Assembly (NCBI GenBank): GCA_007693595.1 | Contig: REDI01000060.1 | Span: 1 to 61,205 of the forward strand | DNA length: 61,205 nucleotides | DNA from: Deltaproteobacteria bacterium | GTDB taxonomy: Bacteria > Myxococcota_A > UBA796 > GCA-2862545 | Direction: 5' to 3' | Shown here: in pieces, positions 50,322 to 59,373 of the stretch | How positions within the stretch are numbered: the first letter of the stretch is position 1 | Layout of the letters: every line of letters starts with the position of its first letter | Position numbers and translations under genes: made by a program | Notes under the pieces: model-generated | Seen by the model: the letters and a program-made list of their open reading frames with translations, nothing else | What the model was told of the DNA's origin: nothing | The model's database searches: none

Positions 50322-52360
50322 CAGGAGCCTTCCTTGGCGTCGCCGCGCGCAAAGATGCTCGCGACGTACTGGAGCACGTCTTGAGCGGACCGCTCGTCGT
50401 AGCCGTAGTTGTCGATGAGTCGCTGCTTGACGACCTCGATCTTCGCTTGTTGGTCGGCGTCGGCGGTGTCCGAGACGAGGCTGGTGAGCTTGATGCTGTC
50501 TTTGCTGTCTTCGAAGAGCTTCAGCTCCAGGGCGCGGTGCAGGCGCTCGCTCATGGTGTAGTCGAAGGTCTTGCCGTCCAGCGCGAGGCCTGCGATGTAG
50601 TTCATCAGCTCGCGGCGGAAGTCGTCCTTACGGGCCTCGCTGATGTCGATCTTGGTCTCGATGTCCCGCATGAGCCTCTCGTTGTGCTGTTCGTATTGGC
50701 CCGTGAACGGGTTCTTGACCTTCTCCTTGAGGATGTAGGCGCGCAGGTTCTCGATGTAGTTGTCGCACAGGCGCTTGAGGGCTCCTTCATCGGCCGCGAT
50801 CGCTTTCTGCACCTCGTTCTTGACGATATCGGTGTACTCGTCCTTGACGACCGCGAGCAGCTCGCGGTAGCGCTCTCGCTCCTCGTCGCTCTCGAAGTGG
50901 TGGTTCTTCAGCCCGCTTTCGAGCTCGTTGAGCACCATGAAGGGGTTGAGGCTGCGCGCGTCGGGATCTCGAACCAAGGCGTTGCTGAGCTTGTCTTGGA
51001 CGTAGCGGGGGCTGATGCCGCTCAGGCCCTCACGCTTGGCGGACTTGCGCAGCTCCTTGACGTGGTCCTCGGTGAAGCCGGGCACACTCTTGCCGTCGTA
51101 GAGCCGGGCCTTCTGAAGGACCGAGAGCTTGTGGTGCGTCGGGTCTTCGAGCCGGGTCAGCACCGCCCAGAGCGCGGCCATCTCGAGGGTGTGTGGTGCG
51201 ATGTGGGCGGCCACGGAGCGCTTGTGGAAGTCGCGCGTGTAGATGCGCGCCTCTTGGGAGGGCCGGGTGATGTAGGGGACGTCGATCTTGATCGTGCGGT
51301 CGCGCAGGGCCTCCATGTACTCATTATTCTGCAACCGACGGAACTCCGGCTCGTTGGTGTGGCCGATGATGACCTCATCGATCGAGGTCTGGGCGAACTT
51401 TTTGGGCTTGATCTTCTTCTCCTGCGAGGCGCTCAGCAGGTCGTAGAGGAAGGCCACGTCGAGCTTGAGCATCTCGATGAACTCGATGACGCCTCGGTTG
51501 GCGACGCAGAACTCCCCGTCGAAGTTGAAGGCCCGCGGGTCGCTGTCCGATCCGTATTCAGCGATGAGCCGGTAGTTGATGTCTCCGGTGAGCTCGGTGC
51601 TGTCCTGGTTCTTCTCGTCCTTTGGCTGGAAGGTGCCGATGCCGACGCGATCCTTCTCGGAGAGCAGCAGGCGTCGGATGCGCACGTGGTCGAGCACCTT
51701 GAGCACGTCGCCGTCGTAGCGCTTGAGCAGCTTGCGATACATGAAGCGGCACACCGGGTTGATGTCGGCGTCGAGCTTGATGGGGTAGCGGGCGTTGCGG
51801 TTGATCCGCTCCAGCACAGGGCCGCGCACCTCGTCGGGCAGAAGGTGAAGCGGGTCCTCGTTCATCGGCGAGGGGGTCTCTTCGCCGTCCACGACCCAGG
51901 TGTAGCTGTACAGGGCGCCTTCCTCTTGGCGGCTGTACCACTCGAGTCCCTTCTTGAAGAGGCGTGCCACGGTGGACTTTGCGGATCCGACCGGCCCGTG
52001 AAGCAGGATCACCCGTCGCTCGGGGCCGTAGCCCAGCGCGGCCGCTCGCAGGACGCGCACGAGCTTCATGAGGTGGATGTCGATCCCAAAGACCGCGTCC
52101 TTGCCCTCACCGAACGGGTCGTCGAAAAAGTGATGGCGGATGATGGGCTTTTTGTACTCGGTGTAGGTCTCGCTGCCGAAGTGCTCGATCAGGTCGTAGA
52201 GGCGCTGATAGGCGTTGCGCGCCACGGCGGGCTGCTCCTGCACGATCTGCAGGTAGTCCGCGAAGGAGCCTTCCCACAGCAGGGTCTTGAACCGATCGGC
52301 GTTCTGATGCGCAGCGACGAGGTCAAGCAAGCTCTGGGTTGGGTTGGGATCTGCGGTCAT
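50321..52360 (-). CDS. prkA: PrkA-type serine kinase/AAA protein (YeaG)
   Basis: ATG 52360 with GGAGG four bases upstream gives 679 residues. The P-loop is GPVGSAKST (122-130), in an AAA-type domain. The family's N-terminal stretch [21 protein letters not shown] and [31 protein letters not shown] are present. The C-terminal PrkA kinase-like domain holds [29 protein letters not shown]. It has reported serine kinase and, in Bacillus, protease activity under starvation. First gene of the four-gene operon. Confidence 0.95.
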   Translation of the reverse strand: MTADPNPTQSLLDLVAAHQNADRFKTLLWEGSFADYLQIVQEQPAVARNAYQRLYDLIEHFGSETYTEYKKPIIRHHFFDDPFGEGKDAVFGIDIHLMKLVRVLRAAALGYGPERRVILLHGPVGSAKSTVARLFKKGLEWYSRQEEGALYSYTWVVDGEETPSPMNEDPLHLLPDEVRGPVLERINRNARYPIKLDADINPVCRFMYRKLLKRYDGDVLKVLDHVRIRRLLLSEKDRVGIGTFQPKDEKNQDSTELTGDINYRLIAEYGSDSDPRAFNFDGEFCVANRGVIEFIEMLKLDVAFLYDLLSASQEKKIKPKKFAQTSIDEVIIGHTNEPEFRRLQNNEYMEALRDRTIKIDVPYITRPSQEARIYTRDFHKRSVAAHIAPHTLEMAALWAVLTRLEDPTHHKLSVLQKARLYDGKSVPGFTEDHVKELRKSAKREGLSGISPRYVQDKLSNALVRDPDARSLNPFMVLNELESGLKNHHFESDEERERYRELLAVVKDEYTDIVKNEVQKAIAADEGALKRLCDNYIENLRAYILKEKVKNPFTGQYEQHNERLMRDIETKIDISEARKDDFRRELMNYIAGLALDGKTFDYTMSERLHRALELKLFEDSKDSIKLTSLVSDTADADQQAKIEVVKQRLIDNYGYDERSAQDVLQYVASIFARGDAKEGS

Positions 52361-52650
52361 GGCTCCTCCATGGAGGCGGTGACCGCGAGGGACGCTCTCG
52401 TTCACCGCCGGGCTCTATGAGCCTTACGTTAGGTGCGGGAAGGAAGAGCGATGGGGTGGGGCGAGGTAGTCGGGCGTCGGATGGGGGTGGGCGCGGCTGC
52501 CCCGCTGCGCCCCCGTGTCTATTCTAGTGCTCCCGATGAAGCGGTGTGCTGTCAAGCGGTCGCGAGCCCTGTGGGTGCAGTGCTCACCCTATGAGACCCG
52601 CCGATGGCTCCCTGGGGTCCCGCTCGTGACAAGCGGTGATGACAGGAGAC
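52361..52650. other. Intergenic region upstream of prkA
   Basis: With the possible micro-ORF region it makes the only gap over 300 bp (52361-52807). It must carry the prkA operon promoter on the minus strand and perhaps one for the zinc-ribbon gene. I found no sigma54-type GG-N10-GC site, no clear -35/-10 pair and no RNA structure. Confidence 0.5.
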
Positions 52651-52770
52651 ATGGCGTGGTGGCTCGGACGATGGTTCATGAGCCTGATGGCGGGGCTTTG
52701 GGAGGGGGGAGGCCGTGCGGTGAGGCGGCGGCGCACACCGGCCGTGCACGAGGGGGACCACTTGCGCTAG
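52651..52770 (+). CDS. Possible 39-residue membrane micro-protein
   Basis: ATG 52651 follows AGGAG two bases away (short spacing) and the frame ends at TAG 52770. The product starts with an amphipathic, Trp-rich helix (MAWWLGRWFMSLMAGLWEGG) and continues with a basic patch (RAVRRRR) and an acidic-His end. Many small stress-linked membrane proteins look like this, but so can chance frames in GC-rich DNA. It would be expressed toward the zinc-ribbon gene, 37 bp upstream of it. Confidence 0.3.
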   Translation: MAWWLGRWFMSLMAGLWEGGGRAVRRRRTPAVHEGDHLR

Positions 52771-52807
52771 ACTGACAGCGATCCTCTTCCCCAGAGTCGG
52801 GTACGCC

Positions 52808-53782
52808 GTGGCAGACACGTCCAAATGTAAGAAATGTGGCTCGTCCAACCTCCAGTGGCGTTCGCTGCGTCGCGACATTCCCGTCGACGTCCTGATGTGC
52901 CAGAGCTGTGGCACCCCGCAGTTCGAAGAAGCCTGGACCGCGCCGGTGCGGGTCCTGCGTGCGGCGCACTGCATCAACTGCGGTGAGCCCAGGGCCGACG
53001 ATGTATGCCTGGGTTGTGGCTTGTCGCGCTCCGAAGACTACCAGGTGCACGAAGAGCTCAAGGAGCTGATCGACTCCTCCCAGTCGCTCCTCGGAGCGGC
53101 GCGGGTCGCGAGCGGCCAAGGGCGGCGAGTGCTCGGGCTCAAGCTCGCCACGGCCGCCGCCGTACTGGACCGTGGCGAGGAGTCCTACACCGCGCGGGCG
53201 CTGCGGATCTGGTTGCTCGCTGCGATCGGTGAGCCCAAGGCAGCGCTCGAAGATGCGCAGCACTGGGTCGAGCACGTCCCTGATCCCCCCTCGGTCGCCT
53301 TCGCCAGCCTCGCGCAGCAGCTCGAGCACCAAGACCATAAGGCCGCTGCGGCCGACGCCTACACCCGTGCCATCGAGCTCGACCCCGGTAACCCCGGGCT
53401 TCGGGCGCGCCGGGCGCGGCTGCTCATCGACGTCGGCCGTGCCGGCACGGCGCTCAAAGAGATCCTCGCGATCTTCGGCGCGCAGGGGACCGATGCGGCA
53501 GCGCTCGCTGCGGCGGTCGAGGTCGCCGAGACCCTCTGTCAGATCTTCGAGACCAAGAGCCAGGAGTCCGAGATCGACCTCATCCTCAGCCATGGCTCGA
53601 AGGTGCTCGACCGATCCGCGGTGCTCATGGCCTTCAAGGCCAGGCAGTGCGCACTCGCAGGAAAGTCCGACGAGGCCCGTCGCTGGTTCAAGAGCGCGCG
53701 CACCCTCGAGCCCGAGCACGAGATCTACCCACGGATCCAGGCCTTGGTGCGCCCCTCGCGCTCGACCTGGTGGAAGTGGTAG
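52808..53782 (+). CDS. Zinc-ribbon and TPR protein
   Basis: GTG 52808 starts a 324-residue product. Four CxxC pairs lie in the first ~75 residues (CKKC, CQSC, CINC, CLGC), making two zinc ribbons. The remainder is helical with TPR-like repeats (AAADAYTRAIELDPGNPGLRARRARLL, SDEARRWFKSARTLEPEHEIY). No signal peptide or membrane helix. Such proteins often bridge complexes or bind nucleic acid; no specific role can be given. Its 3' end overlaps the likely start of the rRNA methyltransferase gene, so the two are probably coupled. Confidence 0.82.
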   Translation: MADTSKCKKCGSSNLQWRSLRRDIPVDVLMCQSCGTPQFEEAWTAPVRVLRAAHCINCGEPRADDVCLGCGLSRSEDYQVHEELKELIDSSQSLLGAARVASGQGRRVLGLKLATAAAVLDRGEESYTARALRIWLLAAIGEPKAALEDAQHWVEHVPDPPSVAFASLAQQLEHQDHKAAAADAYTRAIELDPGNPGLRARRARLLIDVGRAGTALKEILAIFGAQGTDAAALAAAVEVAETLCQIFETKSQESEIDLILSHGSKVLDRSAVLMAFKARQCALAGKSDEARRWFKSARTLEPEHEIYPRIQALVRPSRSTWWKW

Positions 53783-55101
53783 AGCCCGACCCGCACCACC
53801 AGGCCCTCCTGTTGCGTGCGGCGCGCCCGGGCCGGGTCCGCGCTGCCGCCACGGAGCTCATCGAGGCCCTCTGGGCCCACCCCCGAGAGCCGGGCGCCGT
53901 TCTCTCGGGCGGGCTTCGGCAGGCGCGGCATCTGCACAGCGCCGAGCGACGGCTCGTGGGCGATGGGATCCGGGGAGTGATCCGAGATCATGCGATCCTC
54001 GATCGTGCGCTCGGCCGGTCTTCACCCGAGGTGCGGTGGCTCGGGTGGCTGGTCGGGCAGGGGCTGCCACCGGCCGAGGCCGACGCGCAGAGTCTCGAGC
54101 CGGGCCTCCCCTACGAGCGGGTGGTCGATCGGAGCCTCGCGGCGCAAGCGCTGTGTCGAAGCCTCACACGGGTCGAGGCCCTGGCGATCCACGGCGGGCT
54201 GTCGTCGGCGCTCGCCGCAGCGCTCGACGCCAGCCTGGGCGAGCGAGCTCTCGACTTCCTGTGCGCCTCGGCCGAGAGGGCGCCGATCGACCTGCGGGTG
54301 AACCTCCTGCGTACCACGGTGAAGCGAGCGAGGGCGATCTTGGAGGGGGAGGGGATCCACGTCGAGCCCACCCCCCTCTCCAAGATCGGCCTACGGGTCC
54401 GAGGACGCGCCAACATCGTCGGCAGCCGCGCGTATCGTGACGGGCTCATCGAGATCCAAGACGAGGGAAGTCAGCTCGTGGCGCAGGCGGTCCGTCCTGA
54501 GGCGGGGCTGGTCGTGGATCTCTGCGCGGGTGCCGGCGGCAAGACCTTGGCCCTGGCCGCCCAGGCGCCTGAGGCGAGCCTCCTCGCCGCGGATGTGCGC
54601 GGAGGGGCCCTCGGGCAGCTCGAGCGTCGGGCGCGGCGCGCGGGAGTGCGCCAGCTCCGCACCCTCCGTCTGGCTGCGGACGGTGGCTGGCCCTCCGAGA
54701 TCGTGTCGCCGGTCGGCAGGGCGTCCAGGGTGCTGGTCGATGCCCCGTGCACCGGCACCGGCACCCTTCGCCGCCACCCCGAGCACCGGCTGCGGCTCGA
54801 CGGACCGGCCATCGCGGCGATGCCTGCGCTGCAAGCCTCGATCCTCCAACGCGCGGCTCCGCTGGTCGCGCCGGGGGGGCGCTTGGTGTACGCGACGTGC
54901 TCCGTTCTCGACCTCGAGAACCATCAGGTCGTCGATGACTTCCTGTCTGCACATCAAGAGTTTACGCCGACCCCTGCCCTTGACCTCCCCGCCGCCTTGC
55001 GCCCGCTCTGCGACGAGCGAGGACGCCTGGAGCTCCGACCTGAGATCCATGGAACCGACGGTTTCTTCGTCGCGTCGCTGACCCGCGCGCGCGAAGGGTG
55101 A
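53776..55101 (+). CDS. RsmB/NOL1/Sun-type rRNA (cytosine-C5)-methyltransferase
   Basis: The start is uncertain: GTG 53776 overlaps the previous stop, and GTG 53770 is nearby. The product has ~441 residues. An N-terminal NusB-like helical domain precedes an RNA-binding part (PIDLRVNLLRTT, VEPTPLSKIGLRV). The SAM motif is VVDLCAGAGGKTLALA. The two catalytic Cys lie in VDAPCTGTGTLRRHPE and YATCSVLDLENHQVV. The best-known member methylates C967 of 16S rRNA. The PCSG motif reads PCTG, a mild change. No fmt or sun operon partners are nearby. Confidence 0.9.
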   Translation: MVEPDPHHQALLLRAARPGRVRAAATELIEALWAHPREPGAVLSGGLRQARHLHSAERRLVGDGIRGVIRDHAILDRALGRSSPEVRWLGWLVGQGLPPAEADAQSLEPGLPYERVVDRSLAAQALCRSLTRVEALAIHGGLSSALAAALDASLGERALDFLCASAERAPIDLRVNLLRTTVKRARAILEGEGIHVEPTPLSKIGLRVRGRANIVGSRAYRDGLIEIQDEGSQLVAQAVRPEAGLVVDLCAGAGGKTLALAAQAPEASLLAADVRGGALGQLERRARRAGVRQLRTLRLAADGGWPSEIVSPVGRASRVLVDAPCTGTGTLRRHPEHRLRLDGPAIAAMPALQASILQRAAPLVAPGGRLVYATCSVLDLENHQVVDDFLSAHQEFTPTPALDLPAALRPLCDERGRLELRPEIHGTDGFFVASLTRAREG

Positions 55102-55130
55102 AATACAGTGGCGGGAGGCCTGAGGAGTCG

Positions 55131-55136
55131 TATAAA
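55131..55136 (+). promoter_or_regulatory. Possible -10 element upstream of the FG-GAP lipoprotein gene
   Basis: TATAAA lies 29 bp before the TTG start in a stretch (55128-55152) much richer in A+T than its surroundings. No matching -35 is seen at 16-18 bp, so it may be an extended -10 or be used by another sigma factor. Confidence 0.35.
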
Positions 55137-55165
55137 GTATTGCATCTATTTCGAGGGAGGTCGTT

Positions 55166-57037
55166 TTGCGCTATTTTTGCCTCTTTTCCTTAGTTCTCGC
55201 CGTCGGAGCCTGCAGCGAGTATGGCTTCACCGGGGCCGACGTTGGGGGCGATCCCGACGGGCGCGACCCTTGGGGCGGTGACGGGGACCGTGACCCGCTG
55301 ACCGACTCCTGCGAGGAGCGGAACTTCAACGGGTTCGACGCCTCGATCAACGAAGACTGCTACAACGAGCCCTCCATCGGAACCTTCAACCCGCAGGTCC
55401 GGTGGTCGAAGCGGAACTGGTCGGTTCAGTCGGGCTCAAACTGGATCATGTCCTCGCCCATCGTCGTTCAGCTCACCGACGACAACGGTGATGGCGTCAT
55501 CGACAACAACGACATCCCCGATATCGTCGTCGTCACCTTCTCGGGCGGGGCCGTGGTGCGGGCGCTCAGCGGCGATACGGGCGAAGAGCTTTGGTCTACC
55601 CCAACGAACTTCCAGATCACCACCAGCCCTGCCGCCGCGGATCTCGATGGCGATGGGCTCATCGACATCGTGGGCGTGACCTCGAACGGCGTCGAAGCCT
55701 TCAACCACGATGGCACCCTGAAGTGGACCCGCTCGGGGGTCCTGGCGGGCGCCATCAACGGCACCTCCGACGCGGCGTCCATCACCGATATGGACGGCGA
55801 TGGTGTCCCCGAGATTATCGTCGGAAGCGGCATCCTCGACAATCACGGGAACCTGATCGCGCGGGGCGCCCACGGTCGGGCAGGAGTGAACGGCAACGTG
55901 GGCACCGCCTCCTTCGCGGTGGACCTCGATGGCGACGGTGTGCAGGAGGTCGTGGTCGGCAACGCCCTGTACCGTAAGGATGGAACCGCCATCTGGTTCA
56001 ACAACGAGTCCGACGGCTACCCGGCGGTCGGAGACCTCACCGGCGATGGGGAGCCCGAGATCGTCGTGGTTGGCGATCGGTCCATCCGGCTGCAGGACCG
56101 GCATGGCACGGTGCTGTGGAGCGGCAGCGTTCCGGGTACAACCTCGGGGCAAGGCGGGCCGCCCACCATCGCCGACTTCAGTGGCGACGGTCTAGCCGAG
56201 ATCGGGGTCGCGGGCGGCTCCCGCTATACGGTTTTTCGGGCCGATGGAACCGTGCTCTGGTCGATGCCGACCAACGACACGTCCTCGGGGAACACGGGCT
56301 CGACGGTCTTCGACTTCGAGGGGGATGGCGCGGCTGAGGTGGTCTACGCCGATCAGACCGATCTCTGGGTCTTCAACGGCGCCGATGGATCGGTCAAGCT
56401 TCGGTTCGCCGATCACAGCAACGGCACGTGGCTGGAGTATCCCGTGGTCGTCGACGTCGACAACGATGGTCATGCCGAGATCGTGGTGGTCCACACTCCG
56501 CAGTACGGCACCAACACGGGCCTGACCGTGCTCGGAGACCGCGACAACTCCTGGCGGCGTGGGCACCCCATCTGGAACCAGCACGCCTTTCACATCACCA
56601 ACATCAACTCCGACGGCTCGGTCCCGGCCTCGTCGGAGCGCAACTGGCTGCGGTACAACAACTTCCGCTCGTCCTACCTCTCCACCACCGACGGGCTCGC
56701 CGCGCCGGACCTCACCATGGCCTACGCCGACATCTGCCAGCTCGACTGCAATGAAGGGCGCCTGATCGTCTGGACTCACGCTGGGAACGAGGGCATGGCG
56801 ACCGCGTCGAGTCCTCAGATCGAGGTCGTCGCCCACACCGACTGGGGCGAGATCTTTCTCGAGCGCCGCAGCTTGCCCGACATTCCCATGGGGTCTTTCC
56901 TTCCGTCCGAAGAGTGGGTGATTGAAGGCCTCGACTGGCAAGCGGTGCGGTCGATCTCCTTCACCGTCGATGGCACGGCGCAGGACTGCGACCCGAACAA
57001 TGATGTGCTCATCGTCGACGGGCCCTTCTGTCAATGA
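55166..57037 (+). CDS. FG-GAP/VCBS-repeat lipoprotein
   Basis: The start is TTG 55166 with GGGAGG five bases upstream; 623 residues. The lipobox is AVGAC (Cys16). After an Asp/Gly-rich linker come about seven blades typical of FG-GAP repeats: DNGDGVIDNNDIPDIVVV, DLDGDGLIDIVGV, DMDGDGVPEIIVG, DLDGDGVQEVVVG, DLTGDGEPEIVVVG, DFSGDGLAEIGVAG, DFEGDGAAEVVYAD and DVDNDGHAEIVVVH. The DxDGDG loops bind calcium. The C-terminal ~130 residues form another beta domain with paired Cys. Predicted as a surface beta-propeller, perhaps adhesive. It has no obvious operon partner. Confidence 0.9.
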   Translation: MRYFCLFSLVLAVGACSEYGFTGADVGGDPDGRDPWGGDGDRDPLTDSCEERNFNGFDASINEDCYNEPSIGTFNPQVRWSKRNWSVQSGSNWIMSSPIVVQLTDDNGDGVIDNNDIPDIVVVTFSGGAVVRALSGDTGEELWSTPTNFQITTSPAAADLDGDGLIDIVGVTSNGVEAFNHDGTLKWTRSGVLAGAINGTSDAASITDMDGDGVPEIIVGSGILDNHGNLIARGAHGRAGVNGNVGTASFAVDLDGDGVQEVVVGNALYRKDGTAIWFNNESDGYPAVGDLTGDGEPEIVVVGDRSIRLQDRHGTVLWSGSVPGTTSGQGGPPTIADFSGDGLAEIGVAGGSRYTVFRADGTVLWSMPTNDTSSGNTGSTVFDFEGDGAAEVVYADQTDLWVFNGADGSVKLRFADHSNGTWLEYPVVVDVDNDGHAEIVVVHTPQYGTNTGLTVLGDRDNSWRRGHPIWNQHAFHITNINSDGSVPASSERNWLRYNNFRSSYLSTTDGLAAPDLTMAYADICQLDCNEGRLIVWTHAGNEGMATASSPQIEVVAHTDWGEIFLERRSLPDIPMGSFLPSEEWVIEGLDWQAVRSISFTVDGTAQDCDPNNDVLIVDGPFCQ

Positions 57038-57059
57038 TGGAGCCGGTGAGGGGTTCCCT

Positions 57060-58031
57060 TCAGCGCAGGTAGAGCTCGATGCGGTTGTTCCGTGCGCGAC
57101 CCGTCTCGGTGCGGTTGGTGTCGATCGGGCGCTGATCGCCGTATCCAACGGCTTCGATGCGTGCGCGTGGCGCCCCCAGGCTCCGCAGCGCATCCGCCAC
57201 TGTGTCGGCGCGACGCTGAGAGGTGCTGAGCGCCGCCTCGGTATCGGACGAGACGTGCCCCTGGATTTCGAGGGTGGCGGAGGGGAGCGCGGCCAAGAGC
57301 TGCAGGATGGCGCGAAGACCCTCTTGGTTTTCCATGAGCTGCCCGGAGGGGTTGAGCTTCAGGGGTGGGTCCACGACGAGCTGTTCCCCGTCGAGGTGGA
57401 GGCCCGGCGGCGCCTTGTCGGCACACAGCGCGGGGTCGAGTAGGATCTCGGCCGTGAGGCTCGGGCCCTCGCAGGCGGGCGGGGGGCAACCGTCGAAGGC
57501 GGGATCACCGGGCTCATTGGGGCAGGCGTCGTCGACGTCGAGGATGCCATCGCCGTCGTTGTCGGGTTCAGGGCAACCATCCTCGTCTTCCCAGCCGTCG
57601 AAGTCTTCGGGGAGGTCCGGGCATCGGTCGCGGCTGTCTGGGATGCCATCGCCGTCCCGATCCCCGTCGGGGCAGCCCTGCTTGTCGAAGGGACCGTCGT
57701 AGCCTTCGGGGATCGCGCAGGCCTCGGCCACGGACGGCGCCTCGGAGGGCGGTGGCTGGCACGCGGCGAGATGGCTCTGGAGCTGTGCGAGCGCGCTGGA
57801 CGCGCTCGTGGCGTGGTCCGAGACGCGCCGCGGATCTCCGGCGCGCGAGATGTGGCGGGCCAAGGCAAGGTGGGCTTCGGCTCGGCCGAGGTCGGCGGGC
57901 GCGCAGCGCTTGGCGACCGCGAGGTCCAGGGCGGCGAGGCCCTGCTCGGTCGTCTTGAGGGACGCGGCCACTTCGCGGGTGTTCACACACCCTATCGTCA
58001 GGGCGATCAGCGCGACGAGGTCGACCCTCAT
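57060..58031 (-). CDS. OmpA-family lipoprotein with TSP3 repeats
   Basis: 323 residues; ATG 58031 overlaps the preceding stop by 4 bp. The lipobox is LTIGC (Cys15). A helical part (~20-95) resembles the DUF4398 protein encoded just upstream. Next are calcium-type TSP3 repeats (DGDRDGDGIPDSRDRCPDLPEDFD, DNDGDGILDVDDACPNEP). The OmpA domain (~215-323) contains LEIQGHVSSDTE in place of GHTD, LSTSQRRADTVADALRSLG and GRARNNRIEL. The conserved Arg is kept, but the Asp of GHTD is Ser, so wall binding may be weaker. Probably an outer-membrane to wall linker. Confidence 0.88.
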   Translation of the reverse strand: MRVDLVALIALTIGCVNTREVAASLKTTEQGLAALDLAVAKRCAPADLGRAEAHLALARHISRAGDPRRVSDHATSASSALAQLQSHLAACQPPPSEAPSVAEACAIPEGYDGPFDKQGCPDGDRDGDGIPDSRDRCPDLPEDFDGWEDEDGCPEPDNDGDGILDVDDACPNEPGDPAFDGCPPPACEGPSLTAEILLDPALCADKAPPGLHLDGEQLVVDPPLKLNPSGQLMENQEGLRAILQLLAALPSATLEIQGHVSSDTEAALSTSQRRADTVADALRSLGAPRARIEAVGYGDQRPIDTNRTETGRARNNRIELYLR

Positions 58032-58342
58032 GGCGCCCCCGCAGACTCGGAGGACGGTACGGCTTCGCTGGCCTTCGGGTCGGACACGCGTCGGATCGCA
58101 CGCTCGGCGTGCTCCCGCGCACGCTCGGCGAGGATCACGCTGCTCTTGTAGCGCGAGTGGGCGGCTTCACGGCGGGCTTCGGCGAGCCAGAGCTCCGCCT
58201 GGGTGCGCTCGTAGAGGGCGCGATCCTCGGGATCGAGCGCCGTGGCCCGATCCACGGCGTCTTGGCTCTGGATGAGGTGGCTGGCCGCGTGAAGGGCGCA
58301 CCCCGAGAGCGCGAGTGTCAGCAGGAGCGCACGATGGAACAA
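58028..58342 (-). CDS. DUF4398-like lipoprotein
   Basis: 104 residues; lipobox ALSGC (Cys15). The mature part is one long helical domain with Ala/Glu/Arg heptads (YERTQAELWLAEARREAAHSRYKSSVILAERAREHAERAIRR), which fits DUF4398. The gene is coupled to the OmpA lipoprotein, and such pairs are common in envelope-linker operons. Probably a periplasmic coiled-coil partner. Confidence 0.8.
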   Translation of the reverse strand: MFHRALLLTLALSGCALHAASHLIQSQDAVDRATALDPEDRALYERTQAELWLAEARREAAHSRYKSSVILAERAREHAERAIRRVSDPKASEAVPSSESAGAP

Positions 58343-58395
58343 GGGCCGGATCCTCGGGGCAGGGTGGCTGCGTCGCTACTATGCCACGGTCGGGC

Positions 58396-58698
58396 TCAGG
58401 TTGGCAGCCCGACCCTGGCGCGCGCGGTGAGGCAGGCGGAGCTGCCGATCTCGAGCTCGCGGCAGGGGAGCGGTCGCGTGGCGTAGATCGCACAGGTGTA
58501 TTTTGACGCTTCGACTCGCAGGCACGCACAACACACGCCGTCACGTCGCAGGTTCAGGCGGCCGAAGGGCCCGCGGTGGAGGAGCTCTGGGTGGAGGCGG
58601 GTCGCAGGATCTTCCTCGTCGACTTCGACGGTGTCATAGCCTTCGCGGCAGCAGGCGCCGCAGCTCTGGCAGTCGTAGGTCGCCCGATCGTTGCCCAT
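58396..58698 (-). CDS. YkgJ-family cysteine cluster protein
   Basis: ATG 58698, with GGAG five bases upstream, gives 100 residues. The N-terminal CQSCGACC and later CCAC, YTCAIYATRPLPCRELE are the signature of the YkgJ family, which binds zinc or an iron-sulfur cluster. Function not established. It is divergent from the HExxH protein gene with 39 bp between. Confidence 0.88.
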   Translation of the reverse strand: MGNDRATYDCQSCGACCREGYDTVEVDEEDPATRLHPELLHRGPFGRLNLRRDGVCCACLRVEASKYTCAIYATRPLPCRELEIGSSACLTARARVGLPT

Positions 58699-58737
58699 AG
58701 CGTCTCCATGGATGGCCCGAGAGGTTATCCCGGCGAC

Positions 58738-59373
58738 ATGGATCCCGCGTACGTTCGACCCATCCTGACGCGCTACGTCGACCCTTATGAGCTGGTCTGG
58801 CTCAGCGCCGCGGCTCGGCTTGGGCTCACGGTGCGCAGGGATCCCAACGTCTACTCCATGACCGATGGCCAGGGCCTGCTCGCGCTGGCCAACCGCGAAG
58901 CGCTGGATCCCGACGATACCCTCAGTCAGCAGGTCCTCCACGAGATCTGCCACTGGCTGGTCGCAGGCCCCGAGAGCTTCGGGGCGCGAGACTGGGGGTA
59001 TGAGCTAGAGGTTCCGCTCGACGACCCTCGGGAGCACGCCTGTCTGCGCCTTCAGGCCAGCCTCGCCGATCGCTATGGTCTGCGCAAGCTCCTCGCGCCC
59101 ACCGGCCTCTATCGGCCGTATTACGATGCGCTTCCGGCGGCGCCGGAGCGGGTGGATCCAGCACAAGAGCCCGAGGTCGCGCAGCTCCTCCCGCCGGCCC
59201 TCGCGCGGACCCAGCAGGAACCTTGGTGGAGCGCGCTCGATCAGGCCCTTCGAGCGACGGCGGCGATCCGGTCCATCGTCGCCCCCTTCCTCGAAGACTT
59301 CCAGTCCGAGCACGAGGGCGATACCCTGCCCTGCCAGTGGGGCCTCGACGGCCCTCCGAAGGAGCTTCCATGA
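58738..59373 (+). CDS. HExxH-motif protein, EpmC-like
   Basis: The start at ATG 58738 gives 211 residues; ATG 58708 is an alternative. Near residue 65 is LHEICHWLVAGPESFGARDWGYEL, which resembles the elongation factor P hydroxylase EpmC/YfcM (HE-x-x-HW...AG...D-x-GY). A following EHACLRLQASLADRYGL may supply a further ligand. EpmC hydroxylates the modified lysine of EF-P in E. coli. No epmA/B or efp lies near, so the assignment is tentative; a small metallopeptidase is the alternative. Its stop overlaps the next gene (ATGA). Confidence 0.65.
   Translation: MDPAYVRPILTRYVDPYELVWLSAAARLGLTVRRDPNVYSMTDGQGLLALANREALDPDDTLSQQVLHEICHWLVAGPESFGARDWGYELEVPLDDPREHACLRLQASLADRYGLRKLLAPTGLYRPYYDALPAAPERVDPAQEPEVAQLLPPALARTQQEPWWSALDQALRATAAIRSIVAPFLEDFQSEHEGDTLPCQWGLDGPPKELP

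Noticed and set aside
50381-52420. 679-codon + strand open frame opposite prkA
   Set aside because: It is antisense to a full-length, motif-complete PrkA gene. Its composition (long Val/Leu/Glu/Asp runs) is what high-GC codons produce when read in reverse.
53172-54440. 422-codon + strand frame overlapping the zinc-ribbon TPR and methyltransferase genes
   Set aside because: It is out of frame with both real genes and is Ser/Arg/Pro-rich, the mark of a shadow frame.
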